A stretch of DNA of 22,708 bases from JBLNDG01 sp050261415 (GTDB lineage Bacteria > Bacillota > Clostridia > Lutisporales > Lutisporaceae), in assembly GCA_050261415.1 (NCBI GenBank), contig JBLNDG010000051.1:1-22708 (forward strand). Direction: 5' to 3'. This document shows positions 1-6,801 of this stretch, piece by piece; the stretch's first letter is position 1, and every line of letters begins with the position of its first letter. Under the pieces are notes generated by a model, which worked only from the letters and a program-made list of their open reading frames with translations, did not search any database and was not told where the DNA came from. The translations under genes and the position numbers were made by a program.

Positions 1-112
1 CAGCGCAATTTGAGAATGTTCCTAACTTAATTTTATATGCCTATTTTAATTTGATAAAAATGGACCATTACTTCCGGTTACAATGTGAGAAAAACTTCCT
101 AATTTAATTTGA

Positions 113-238
113 AAATTGACAGTAGGTGAACGCGCTGAACGTTACTCCAGAACGGCAGAGCAAAAGATTATTATCCGCTACCGGGACATAGAAATCCTAG
201 GTGCATTTGCGGAAGAAGCCCGTAAAATAGCCGTTTAA
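113..238 (+). pseudogene. Remnant resembling the C-terminus of a serine recombinase (DUF4368-like)
   Basis: After an in-frame TGA at 110-112 there is an open stretch of about 41 codons ending in TAA at 236-238. It has no plausible start codon or ribosome binding site. The peptide contains ERAERYSRTAEQKIIIRYRD followed by a short hydrophobic/acidic tail. That pattern (basic segment, then an alternating beta strand, then the stop) resembles the DUF4368 tail of large serine recombinases from Firmicutes. The fragment is visibly richer in G+C than the AT-rich DNA around it, as expected for a decayed mobile-element gene. The family call is from memory of the motif only; chance similarity is possible over so short a stretch. 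Confidence 0.4.
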
Positions 239-245
239 CGGCAAA

Positions 246-272
246 GGCAGACAGCCATATCTGCTGTCTGCC
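246..272. terminator. Strong hairpin, possible bidirectional terminator
   Basis: A perfect 10-bp inverted repeat, GGCAGACAGC / GCTGTCTGCC, with a 7-nt loop. It lies just after the recombinase remnant and 75 bp beyond the end of the minus-strand apbE gene. It lacks a long T-run on either side (TTTG on the minus strand), so termination is plausible but not proven. A second small palindrome, GCCGTT-T-AACGGC, overlaps the remnant's stop codon at 230-242. Confidence 0.45.
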
Positions 273-346
273 TACCTTAGAATACTACAGTCCAAATTTT
301 GTCCCTATGGACACGGGCATTTATGCCGCACCAGTTTTTTCATATT

Positions 347-1405
347 TTAATTTGCAAGTGTAAAGTCACTGCTTGTAAGTGTGAAATTGTTTTTGAGTCC
401 GGATGAAACATATACCTTCTTATCGCTGGTTACAAATATTGCTTCCACATCATCAAGCTTTTCAATAAGCTTCATGCCCTTGTCCAGACCCAATAAAAGC
501 GTTGTAGTGGACAGTCCGTCTCCATCAATTGACTTGGTTGTTATAATCGATACGCTGTCCAGTTTGTTTTCTACAGGATATCCGGTAGCGGGGTCCAGTA
601 TATGGTGGTATCTCTTCCCGTTTTCTATGAAGTATCTTTCATAGGTGCCGGAGGTTACGACTGTTTTATCTTTAATTTGCACTATTCCAAGGTAATCACC
701 CCTTGGATTATATGGATCCTGAATTCCTATCTTCCATGGGTTCCCATTTGGGTTTTCTCCTATTGCGAGAACATTTCCCCCGAGGTTTATCAGTGCATGC
801 TTAACGCCGTTATCTCTGAGTATCTTTCCCACTTCATCTGCTGAATAACCTTTCGCAATAGCTCCAAGGTCTACTTTCATACCGGCAGTCTCAAGTTTTG
901 CAGTATAATTATCCTTATTAAGCTGAAGTTTTCTATAGTCAACGAGTGACACTGCCTTTTTGAGATCAGCTTCTTTCGGTACTGCGGCATAGTCGGTACC
1001 GATATTCCAAAGCTTTACGACAGGCCCTATGGTGATGTCGAATTTCCCGTCCGAGAGTTCTGAGTAGTACTTTCCACGTTCCACTACTGAGAAAGTGTCG
1101 GGGCTAAGCTTAACTTCATTTTTGCCTGATGCGTTGTTCAATGAGATAATTTCACTGGTGTCTGCATTGTTTATGGTCATCTTATTCTCAATTTCAGATA
1201 TCCTGGCAAAAGCTTTATCAATTATGCTCTCATCACTTTTATCATAAATCGTAATAGTAACAACAGTTCCTAGCAAATAGTTCGTTTTTGAAATCGGTTC
1301 ACTTGACGTTGAGGGAGCTTCAGCTTCTTTGCCACAACCGGATAAACTGATTGCCATTGCCAATATTATAACAATCGATGCTATTCTTTTTATTTTTCGA
1401 AACAA
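347..1405 (-). CDS. apbE: FAD:protein FMN transferase, ApbE family lipoprotein
   Basis: This enzyme uses FAD to attach FMN covalently to Thr/Ser of extracytosolic redox proteins (known for the ApbE family). The 352-residue product has a lipoprotein signal: a basic N-terminus, a hydrophobic segment at 8-21 and a lipobox LSGC with Cys24. The mature protein should therefore sit on the outer face of the membrane. Family motifs visible are DLGAIAKGYSADEV (179-192), LINLGG (205-210), HHILDPATGYP (267-277) and the metal-binding region DGDGLSTTT (294-302). Length is normal for the family. The start is TTG at 1403-1405, preceded at good spacing by GGGAGG on the minus strand. It is transcribed away from the NusG-domain/Gx/prenyl synthase genes. 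No flavinylation substrate (FMN-binding domain protein or RnfG/D) is visible in the window, so its target must be encoded elsewhere. Confidence 0.95.
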   Translation of the reverse strand: MFRKIKRIASIVIILAMAISLSGCGKEAEAPSTSSEPISKTNYLLGTVVTITIYDKSDESIIDKAFARISEIENKMTINNADTSEIISLNNASGKNEVKLSPDTFSVVERGKYYSELSDGKFDITIGPVVKLWNIGTDYAAVPKEADLKKAVSLVDYRKLQLNKDNYTAKLETAGMKVDLGAIAKGYSADEVGKILRDNGVKHALINLGGNVLAIGENPNGNPWKIGIQDPYNPRGDYLGIVQIKDKTVVTSGTYERYFIENGKRYHHILDPATGYPVENKLDSVSIITTKSIDGDGLSTTTLLLGLDKGMKLIEKLDDVEAIFVTSDKKVYVSSGLKNNFTLTSSDFTLAN

Positions 1406-1443
1406 AATAAGTACCTCCCGAATAAAACTATAAAATTTACATA

Positions 1444-1471
1444 ATTAATTTTACATGATTAATTTTACATG
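1444..1471. repeat. Tandem 14-bp repeat upstream of apbE
   Basis: Two perfect head-to-tail copies of ATTAATTTTACATG (1444-1457 and 1458-1471), with a more degenerate copy before them. The array lies 40-66 bp upstream of the TTG start of the apbE gene and overlaps its candidate -10 element, so it could be an operator. It may equally be slippage in AT-rich DNA. Confidence 0.5.
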
Positions 1472-1491
1472 ATATACTCTTCCTATTGCAA
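1462..1491 (-). promoter_or_regulatory. Candidate sigma-A promoter for apbE
   Basis: Read on the minus strand, TTGCAA (1491-1486) is followed after 18 nt by TAAAAT (1467-1462). Matches to TTGACA/TATAAT are moderate. The -10 lies inside the 14-bp tandem repeat. The region is so AT-rich that chance matches are likely. Confidence 0.35.
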
Positions 1492-1705
1492 CACTTTTAT
1501 TCAATATATTCTCACCAAACGTTCCTAATTGGTTAATTTGTGTACTGGAATAACTAAGTAATATAATTATAAAAAAATTATTATCTATATGAAATATGAA
1601 ATTGTTTTATACTAAATATAATAGATTCAAATAAAAAAGTTAATATATTAACAGATAATGAATATTATTTTTAAAATTGTATATCAACAGAGCTAAAGTT
1701 TGTTG

Positions 1706-1711
1706 TATAAT
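1706..1711 (+). promoter_or_regulatory. Candidate -10 element for the NusG-domain/Gx/prenyl synthase operon
   Basis: A perfect TATAAT lies 42 bp upstream of the ATG at 1754. No good -35 box is found at 17 bp. The element would fall inside the reading frame if translation began at the upstream in-frame ATG (1700), which supports the downstream start. Confidence 0.4.
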
Positions 1712-1753
1712 ATACGAGTAAAGTCGAAATGTGCTAGTAAAGTGAGTGGTTTT

Positions 1754-2137
1754 ATGAAGTTAAAAAAGGGCGACGTTATAGTTATTGCATTGCTTATTAT
1801 TGCAGCTATTTCATGGTTTGCCGTCAATCAGCTGGGGAAGAGCAGCGATGGAAGACAAGTTGCTATTGAGGTCAATGGGAAACCCTATAAGGTGATACCT
1901 CTAAAAGCAAATATGGAAAAACAAGAAATCCACATTGATTTGGAAAATGGGAAATTTATTGATATTTCCGCTGATGAGAACGGCGTTTACGTGAAAGACG
2001 TGGATTGCCCTGACAGGATATGCCAGAAGACAGGTGTTATAGATAAGGCGGGCCAGAGCATTATTTGTCTTCCTAATAAGGTCGGAATTTATATTGAGGG
2101 AAAGAAAACCAGCGAGATCGATGGGGTTTCATTCTAA
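1754..2137 (+). CDS. NusG domain II-containing membrane-anchored protein (EetA-like)
   Basis: A product of 127 residues. It has an N-terminal membrane anchor (basic KLKK, then a hydrophobic helix at about residues 7-23) and a small extracytosolic beta domain of the NusG_II (DUF1312) type. The hallmark is the cysteine-bearing signature DCPDRICQKTG, followed by IICLPNKV. These proteins are unrelated in role to transcription factor NusG. In Listeria a protein of this type (EetA, from memory) belongs to the flavin-based extracellular electron transfer locus. The ATG at 1754 is chosen over the in-frame ATG at 1700 because the extra 18 residues precede the basic/hydrophobic anchor, a weak purine-rich RBS lies before 1754, and a TATAAT lies at 1706. 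The Gx gene follows about 50 bp downstream, which fits one operon. Confidence 0.85.
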   Translation: MKLKKGDVIVIALLIIAAISWFAVNQLGKSSDGRQVAIEVNGKPYKVIPLKANMEKQEIHIDLENGKFIDISADENGVYVKDVDCPDRICQKTGVIDKAGQSIICLPNKVGIYIEGKKTSEIDGVSF

Positions 2138-2188
2138 ATGCCGGGAGTATATTTTAGCAGGTATTAACTCATGTTAGGATGTGTAACA

Positions 2189-2704
2189 ATGGGAAAAACA
2201 AAAAAGATGGTGGTGCTTGGCATACTGGTCTCACAAGCTTTAATACTGAATATAATTGAGAGAATGATTCCGGTACCTGTGCCGGTTCCAGGCATAAAAC
2301 TCGGGCTGGCAAATGCGATATCACTAGTAGCAATAATGCTGTTTGGGACAAAGGAAGCACTAGTTGTTGTTATTTTAAGAACTTTTTTAGGGTCAGTATT
2401 CGGTGGAGGCATATCTGCTTTCATATACAGTCTGATAGGCGGCTTGGTCAGTACCCTGGCTATGGCGTTTATGTATAAATGGTTCAGGAATACGTTCAGC
2501 TTACCGGCTATAAGCGTTGTCGGAGCAGTATTTCACAATATTGGCCAAATTACGGTTGCTAGTTTGATCATTTCAAATGCTAAGCTGTTTTACTATTTGC
2601 CGGTTTTGGTTATTTCAGCAGTAATTACAGGCTTGTTTATCGGATTTGCTGTGCAATATACGCTGCGACCTATGAAGCATATTTTCAGATTAGGAAGTGA
2701 TTAG
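2189..2704 (+). CDS. Gx transporter family protein (heptaprenyl diphosphate synthase component I-like; EetB-like)
   Basis: A small polytopic membrane protein of 171 residues with about five hydrophobic segments and the early motif PVPVPGIKLGLANAISL, typical of the Hpre_diP_synt_I / Gx family. Older annotation ties it to heptaprenyl diphosphate synthase because it often precedes a polyprenyl synthase gene, but its fold resembles small-molecule transporter S-components. Its substrate is not known. The ATG at 2189 is preferred over the in-frame ATG at 2171 because AGGA sits at suitable spacing before it and nothing RBS-like precedes 2171. Its last codons overlap the Shine-Dalgarno of the next gene, implying translational coupling with the polyprenyl synthase. 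Confidence 0.85.
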   Translation: MGKTKKMVVLGILVSQALILNIIERMIPVPVPVPGIKLGLANAISLVAIMLFGTKEALVVVILRTFLGSVFGGGISAFIYSLIGGLVSTLAMAFMYKWFRNTFSLPAISVVGAVFHNIGQITVASLIISNAKLFYYLPVLVISAVITGLFIGFAVQYTLRPMKHIFRLGSD

Positions 2705-2705
2705 A

Positions 2706-3659
2706 TTGTGGAAAGATAATGAATTTTTGAAGAATGAGCTTGAATTGGTGGAAGATGCGCTTAAAAAATCACTGAAGACAAGAAATAAAAGTGTAAGAGA
2801 AGCCCTGCTCAGATTTGTAGAGAGCGGAGGTAAAAGGCTGAGGCCGGCTTTCACTATATTGGGGGCAACCTTTGGCGAATACAAAAGCGAGGTTATTGTG
2901 CCCATAGCTGCATCTGTTGAGATTATGCACATGGCTACACTTATTCATGATGATATAATAGATGATGCCAAGCTTAGAAGGGGATACGATACCATTCATG
3001 CAACCCTTGGCAGGGATGTTGCTGTATACAGCGGTGATTTTCTTTTCACAAGAGCCTTTATGCTTATAGCAGAGCATGCGGAACTGGATTTGCTTAAGGA
3101 TCTTTCCAAAGCAATTGCATATATATGTGATAGTGAGATAGCTCAGAATGAACAAAAGTATGCGACGGATGTTACTGTGAGGCAATATCTGAAAAGGATA
3201 GGCGGAAAAACTGCGGCACTTTTTGCCGTCAGTTTGGCGGCTGGAGCCTATAAGGCAGGCTGCAGCAGGAAGCTTTCGGGCAGGTTGGGTGTACTGGGGC
3301 AGGATATAGGAATGGCCTTCCAGATAATAGATGATATACTGGACTTGACAGGAAACGAGGAAAAAGTAGGAAAGCCTTTGTTCAGTGATGCGGCACAGGG
3401 TGTATATACCCTTCCGGTTATATATGCGCTGAGGTCGGGATATAGGAAACAAGCTCTTGAAGCGTTGGATAAAATTCATGAAGATAACGGGGCTTCTTTT
3501 TATGAGGTATTGGAAGCATCCAAAGCAATAGAATGGTCAAAAAACATTGCAGAGAGGTATATATGCAAGGCCACGAAGATTGCCGGGGGGCTGCCGGATT
3601 CTATGGGAAAGGGAATAATAATAGATATAATAAATGAGCAGCTCGAAAGAAAGTTTTAA
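2706..3659 (+). CDS. Polyprenyl (long-chain trans-isoprenyl) diphosphate synthase
   Basis: It condenses isopentenyl diphosphate onto an allylic primer to make a long-chain polyprenyl diphosphate, for example a quinone side chain. The product is 317 residues, normal for the family. Numbered from TTG, it shows GGKRLRP (41-47), the first aspartate-rich motif DDIID (82-86) followed by RRG, and the second DDILD (209-213). The residue five before the first motif is Ala, a small residue, which in this family favours long products. The TTG at 2706 is chosen because AGGAAGTGAT (2692-2701), a near-perfect anti-SD match, lies just upstream. The alternative GTG at 2697 is inside that element. The gene sits directly behind the Gx gene (one operon). 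A DmkB-type role in demethylmenaquinone-like quinone synthesis is an inference from context. Confidence 0.92.
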   Translation: MWKDNEFLKNELELVEDALKKSLKTRNKSVREALLRFVESGGKRLRPAFTILGATFGEYKSEVIVPIAASVEIMHMATLIHDDIIDDAKLRRGYDTIHATLGRDVAVYSGDFLFTRAFMLIAEHAELDLLKDLSKAIAYICDSEIAQNEQKYATDVTVRQYLKRIGGKTAALFAVSLAAGAYKAGCSRKLSGRLGVLGQDIGMAFQIIDDILDLTGNEEKVGKPLFSDAAQGVYTLPVIYALRSGYRKQALEALDKIHEDNGASFYEVLEASKAIEWSKNIAERYICKATKIAGGLPDSMGKGIIIDIINEQLERKF

Positions 3660-3676
3660 ATCTTGAGCTGCTTTTT
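3638..3676 (+). terminator. Probable intrinsic terminator of the prenyl synthase operon
   Basis: The arms GCAGCTC (3638-3644) and GAGCTGC (3665-3671) are separated by 20 nt and followed by TTTTT. The 5' arm and the stop codon of the prenyl synthase lie inside the structure. The stem is only 7 bp with a large loop, so its efficiency is uncertain. Confidence 0.55.
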
Positions 3677-3868
3677 GCTTTATATAAGGTTTTGCTCATG
3701 GAGGTGCTTATCCTATTAATAAATATTACCCGGGATATATTGTATGATACATATTCATATATCATAATTATAAGTGGGATCATAATGCCATTTCATTTGA
3801 CGGCTTTTTATTTTCCATTCGTCTATACATTATGAAATATTTCAGATGTAAATTTAGGAGGTTAAAAA

Positions 3869-4654
3869 ATGAGTGTTTTACAAGCAATTATTTTAGGTAT
3901 AATCCAGGGCTTAACAGAGTTTTTGCCGGTAAGCAGCTCCGGACACCTTGTACTTTTCCAGAAAATTTTTGGTATAACCGAACCTACCCTTGTATTTGAT
4001 ACAATGGTGCATGTAGGGACCCTGGCGGCTGTACTGGCTGTGTTCTGGGGAGATATTGTTTCGATACTTAAGAAACCCTTTCAAAGGCTTACATGGCTTT
4101 TGGTTGTAGGGACCATACCCACTGCTTTAATAGGAATTCTTTTTAAGGATTATATTGAGGAAGTATTCAAAAGCGGCAGTACTTTGGGCTTTGAATTCCT
4201 GATCACAGGTGCTGTTTTGCTGTTTGCAGAAAAGCTTAATAGGGGCAGAAAGGGTGTCAAAGAAACATCCTTTGCTGATGCCGCTTTTATCGGAGTGATG
4301 CAGGGAATAGCAATCATGCCTGCCATTTCAAGGTCAGGACTTACTATATCCGGATCTTTGCTGAGAAATCTTGACCGGGAGTTTGCGGCAAAGTTCTCAT
4401 TTCTGCTTTCAATACCTGCAATCCTTGGAGCTGCAGTTTTCCAGGCTAAGGATATACTGGATGCAGGAGCTTCCGGTATAGGTTCAACAGCAGTGATAGC
4501 AGGTACTATCGCAGCAGCAGTTGCAGGGTATGCCTCAGTGAAAATAATGCTTGAACTTCTTAAAAAAGGCAGTATGAAATACTTTTCATATTATGTATTT
4601 CTAATAGGAGCTCTGGTAATTATTGACCAATATATTACCCACATATTCTTTTGA
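3869..4654 (+). CDS. uppP: Undecaprenyl-diphosphatase (UppP/BacA)
   Basis: An integral membrane phosphatase that recycles undecaprenyl diphosphate to the monophosphate carrier used in peptidoglycan synthesis. Loss or gain of this activity affects bacitracin tolerance in other bacteria. The product is 261 residues, typical length, with about eight hydrophobic segments. Active-site motifs are visible: QGLTEFLPVSSSGHL (13-27), a conserved His48 in FDTMVHVGT, and PAISRSG (151-157). The ATG is preceded by an excellent AGGAGG. There is no clear terminator between this gene and cdaA, so read-through into the c-di-AMP operon is possible. The upstream 200-bp gap is AT-rich and holds no convincing promoter. 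Confidence 0.96.
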   Translation: MSVLQAIILGIIQGLTEFLPVSSSGHLVLFQKIFGITEPTLVFDTMVHVGTLAAVLAVFWGDIVSILKKPFQRLTWLLVVGTIPTALIGILFKDYIEEVFKSGSTLGFEFLITGAVLLFAEKLNRGRKGVKETSFADAAFIGVMQGIAIMPAISRSGLTISGSLLRNLDREFAAKFSFLLSIPAILGAAVFQAKDILDAGASGIGSTAVIAGTIAAAVAGYASVKIMLELLKKGSMKYFSYYVFLIGALVIIDQYITHIFF

Positions 4655-4660
4655 TAAAAT

Positions 4661-4707
4661 TTGAAATGAATTTGTAATATTTTATACCTGGAAATTTATT
4701 ATATAAT
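4661..4707 (+). promoter_or_regulatory. Candidate promoter region for cdaA
   Basis: TTGAAA (4661-4666) is followed after 16 nt by TATACC (4683-4688). Separately, a perfect TATAAT lies at 4702-4707 without a well-spaced -35. Either could drive cdaA-cdaR. The call is weak because the region is very AT-rich. Confidence 0.35.
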
Positions 4708-4746
4708 TAAAGTATGAAAAAAATTGCATTATAGGGGTGTATTGAG

Positions 4747-5565
4747 GTGAACGAACTTAAGGAGCTGCTTCCATATCTCAAAATGTGGAATACATATGTA
4801 GATATAGGTATTATCGCCTTAATTATTTACAAGGTCATGAATTTAATAAAGGAAACCAGGGCAGAGCAGCTTATTAAGGGTATTGCCATGCTTATTATTG
4901 CAACAAAACTCAGCGAAGTACTTGGCTTGCATGCTGTTTACTGGCTGCTAACCAAAGCCATGACGGTCGGAGTAATTGCAATACTGATAATTTTCCAGCC
5001 GGAGCTTAGAAGAGCTTTGGAGCATATAGGAAGAGGAAAGTTCTTCGTAAAGGGAGAGCTGCTTGAGCAGGAAATAGATAGCATGCTGGATGAGATTTGT
5101 TTGGCAATCGCACACCTTTCCAAGAATAAAATCGGAGCAATAATAGTATTGGAACAGGAGACAGGGCTGAACGAATACATAGAAACCGGGACAAAACTGG
5201 ATTCCGTAGTGTCCAGCGAGCTTCTCACCAATATATTCATCCCGAATACTCCATTGCATGACGGTGCTGTAATTTTAAGAAGGAACAGGATACTGGCAGC
5301 AGGGTGCTTCCTGCCCCTGACTCAAAGCCAGAATCTCAGCAAGGAATTGGGGACAAGACATAGAGCAGCAATAGGAATCACAGAGATTTCAGACAGCATG
5401 GTAGTTATAGTATCTGAGGAAACCGGTGTGATATCCTTTGCAAAGATGGGGAGACTATCAAGATATCTTGACACTAAGTCTCTTAAAGAAATAATAAAGA
5501 ACAGTTATAAGCTAAAGGAAGGCAAACAGCCCATATGGATGAAGTGGGGTGCCAAGAATGAATGA
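4747..5565 (+). CDS. cdaA: Diadenylate cyclase CdaA (c-di-AMP synthase)
   Basis: It makes cyclic di-AMP from two ATP. This second messenger controls potassium/osmolyte balance and cell-wall homeostasis in Firmicutes. The 272-residue protein has three N-terminal membrane helices (roughly 18-34, 42-58, 65-83) followed by a DAC domain. Both catalytic signatures are intact: DGA at 172-174 (in NTPLHDGAVI) and RHR at 204-206 (in LGTRHRAAIG). Length matches the CdaA class rather than DisA or CdaS. The start is GTG with AGGGGTG about 7 nt upstream. The stop overlaps the start of cdaR by 8 bp, indicating translational coupling. Confidence 0.97.
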   Translation: MNELKELLPYLKMWNTYVDIGIIALIIYKVMNLIKETRAEQLIKGIAMLIIATKLSEVLGLHAVYWLLTKAMTVGVIAILIIFQPELRRALEHIGRGKFFVKGELLEQEIDSMLDEICLAIAHLSKNKIGAIIVLEQETGLNEYIETGTKLDSVVSSELLTNIFIPNTPLHDGAVILRRNRILAAGCFLPLTQSQNLSKELGTRHRAAIGITEISDSMVVIVSEETGVISFAKMGRLSRYLDTKSLKEIIKNSYKLKEGKQPIWMKWGAKNE

Positions 5566-6766
5566 TAAAATATTGAACAAGGATGTAACTATAAGAGTAC
5601 TTTCAGTAATGTTGGCCATACTCCTTTGGTTTTATGTAATAACAGAGCAGAATCCGGAATTAACAAAGGACATAACAGTGCCGGTAAAGATTATCAATTC
5701 CGAATATCTCGATAAGAACAACATGGTACTTACGGGTGATACCAGTTCATATTTTGTTACATTAAGAGTCAAAGGAAATAAGAATATACTTGATAAGCTT
5801 AACGAAGCTACGGTTAAGGCTTTTGCAGATTTGGAGGGGCATGCCAGCAAGGGTGATAATTTCTTAAAAATAAATGTAAACGGAATCCCGGAGGGGGTTA
5901 ACCTCCTGTGGAAATCTGCTGATAGCCTGAAGGTACTGCTTGAACCCAAGGTCAGTGTCCAAAGGGGTGTAGATATTAACGTTATGGGAAATCCATCCCA
6001 CGGACTGGCTGCAATGACTCCCGTAATAGCACCTACCGATGTTGTAATTACAGGCCCTGAATCCCAGGTAAACAAGATTAAGAGCGTCAGGGTTGATGTT
6101 GATATTGCCAGTGTAAATGCTGAAGTAAAAAAGATTTTACCTGTAAGGCTTTTGGATGAAAACGGCAAAGATGTGAAAAATGTAAAAGTTGACCCGAGCA
6201 ATGTTGAAGTAAGTATTCCAATAGAAAATACCAAAAGGGTGAACATACAACTGGACCTTTCCGGAGAACCGGCGCCTGAATATACAATAAGCAGTGTTTC
6301 AGTTTTACCGGGTGAGATATTGATTACAGGCAAGCAGCAGATGTTGAACAGTATAAATTTGTTGAAAACAGAGAAAATTGATATTACCGGTGCAGTTATG
6401 GATTTGGACAAGGAGGTAACCCTGGTATTGCCAGAGGGTGCTGAGCTTGTCAACAAGGATGAAAAGATACGCGTATATGTGAACATTGAAAGAATCGTAA
6501 CCAAGGAAGTCACAGTTGGAAACATTGATTATATTAATTTACCCGATGGCATGACGGTCGACAGCATACAGGCAAATCTGCGTGTAGTGCTGAAGGGCGC
6601 GGAGAATCTACTGAATGAGGCTCCGGGCAATATGAGGTTCTATGTGGATTTGAAGCATGCAACTGAGGGAACAAACACACTGAATGTTATTTGGGAAAAA
6701 CCCCAGGGGGTTGAGGTGCTGGATATGGCACCGCAGCAGGCTACGGTGGTATTGAAAAGAGGTTAG
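5558..6766 (+). CDS. cdaR: YbbR-domain protein CdaR, regulator of CdaA
   Basis: A membrane-anchored extracytosolic protein that binds CdaA and tunes c-di-AMP synthesis (known for Bacillus, Listeria and Staphylococcus). The product is 402 residues, with one N-terminal helix (about 13-31, ending LLWFYV). Several YbbR repeats follow, recognisable by the recurring pattern of V-x-V-G/T-GP-x-x-x-V-x-x-I, for example VVITGPESQVNKIKSV. The ATG at 5558 (overlapping the end of cdaA by 8 bp) has GGGGTG in front. A GTG three codons upstream is an alternative. In most Firmicutes the next gene is glmM; here it is a flavoprotein. Confidence 0.94.
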   Translation: MNDKILNKDVTIRVLSVMLAILLWFYVITEQNPELTKDITVPVKIINSEYLDKNNMVLTGDTSSYFVTLRVKGNKNILDKLNEATVKAFADLEGHASKGDNFLKINVNGIPEGVNLLWKSADSLKVLLEPKVSVQRGVDINVMGNPSHGLAAMTPVIAPTDVVITGPESQVNKIKSVRVDVDIASVNAEVKKILPVRLLDENGKDVKNVKVDPSNVEVSIPIENTKRVNIQLDLSGEPAPEYTISSVSVLPGEILITGKQQMLNSINLLKTEKIDITGAVMDLDKEVTLVLPEGAELVNKDEKIRVYVNIERIVTKEVTVGNIDYINLPDGMTVDSIQANLRVVLKGAENLLNEAPGNMRFYVDLKHATEGTNTLNVIWEKPQGVEVLDMAPQQATVVLKRG

Positions 6767-6801
6767 CAACATAATGACTGGAAATCTGGGGAGATGATGC
6801 T

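Larger units (their letters stand above)
1406..1753. other. Divergent AT-rich intergenic region
   Basis: About 350 bp between the divergently transcribed apbE-like gene and the NusG-domain operon. It is extremely AT-rich. It carries a tandem 14-bp repeat near the apbE side, a candidate minus-strand promoter, and a TATAAT-type -10 sequence close to the NusG-domain gene. Nothing else coding is seen. Confidence 0.6.

Noticed and set aside
2697..2699. GTG at 2697 as start of the polyprenyl synthase
   Set aside because: It falls inside the AGGAAGTGAT Shine-Dalgarno; TTG at 2706 is at the right spacing.
2769..3479. 236-codon minus-strand reading frame
   Set aside because: It is antisense to the polyprenyl synthase, whose DDxxD motifs are intact; no RBS or known domain.
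5632..6525. 297-codon minus-strand reading frame
   Set aside because: It is antisense to cdaR and its composition is low-complexity Ser/Thr/Leu, typical of a shadow.
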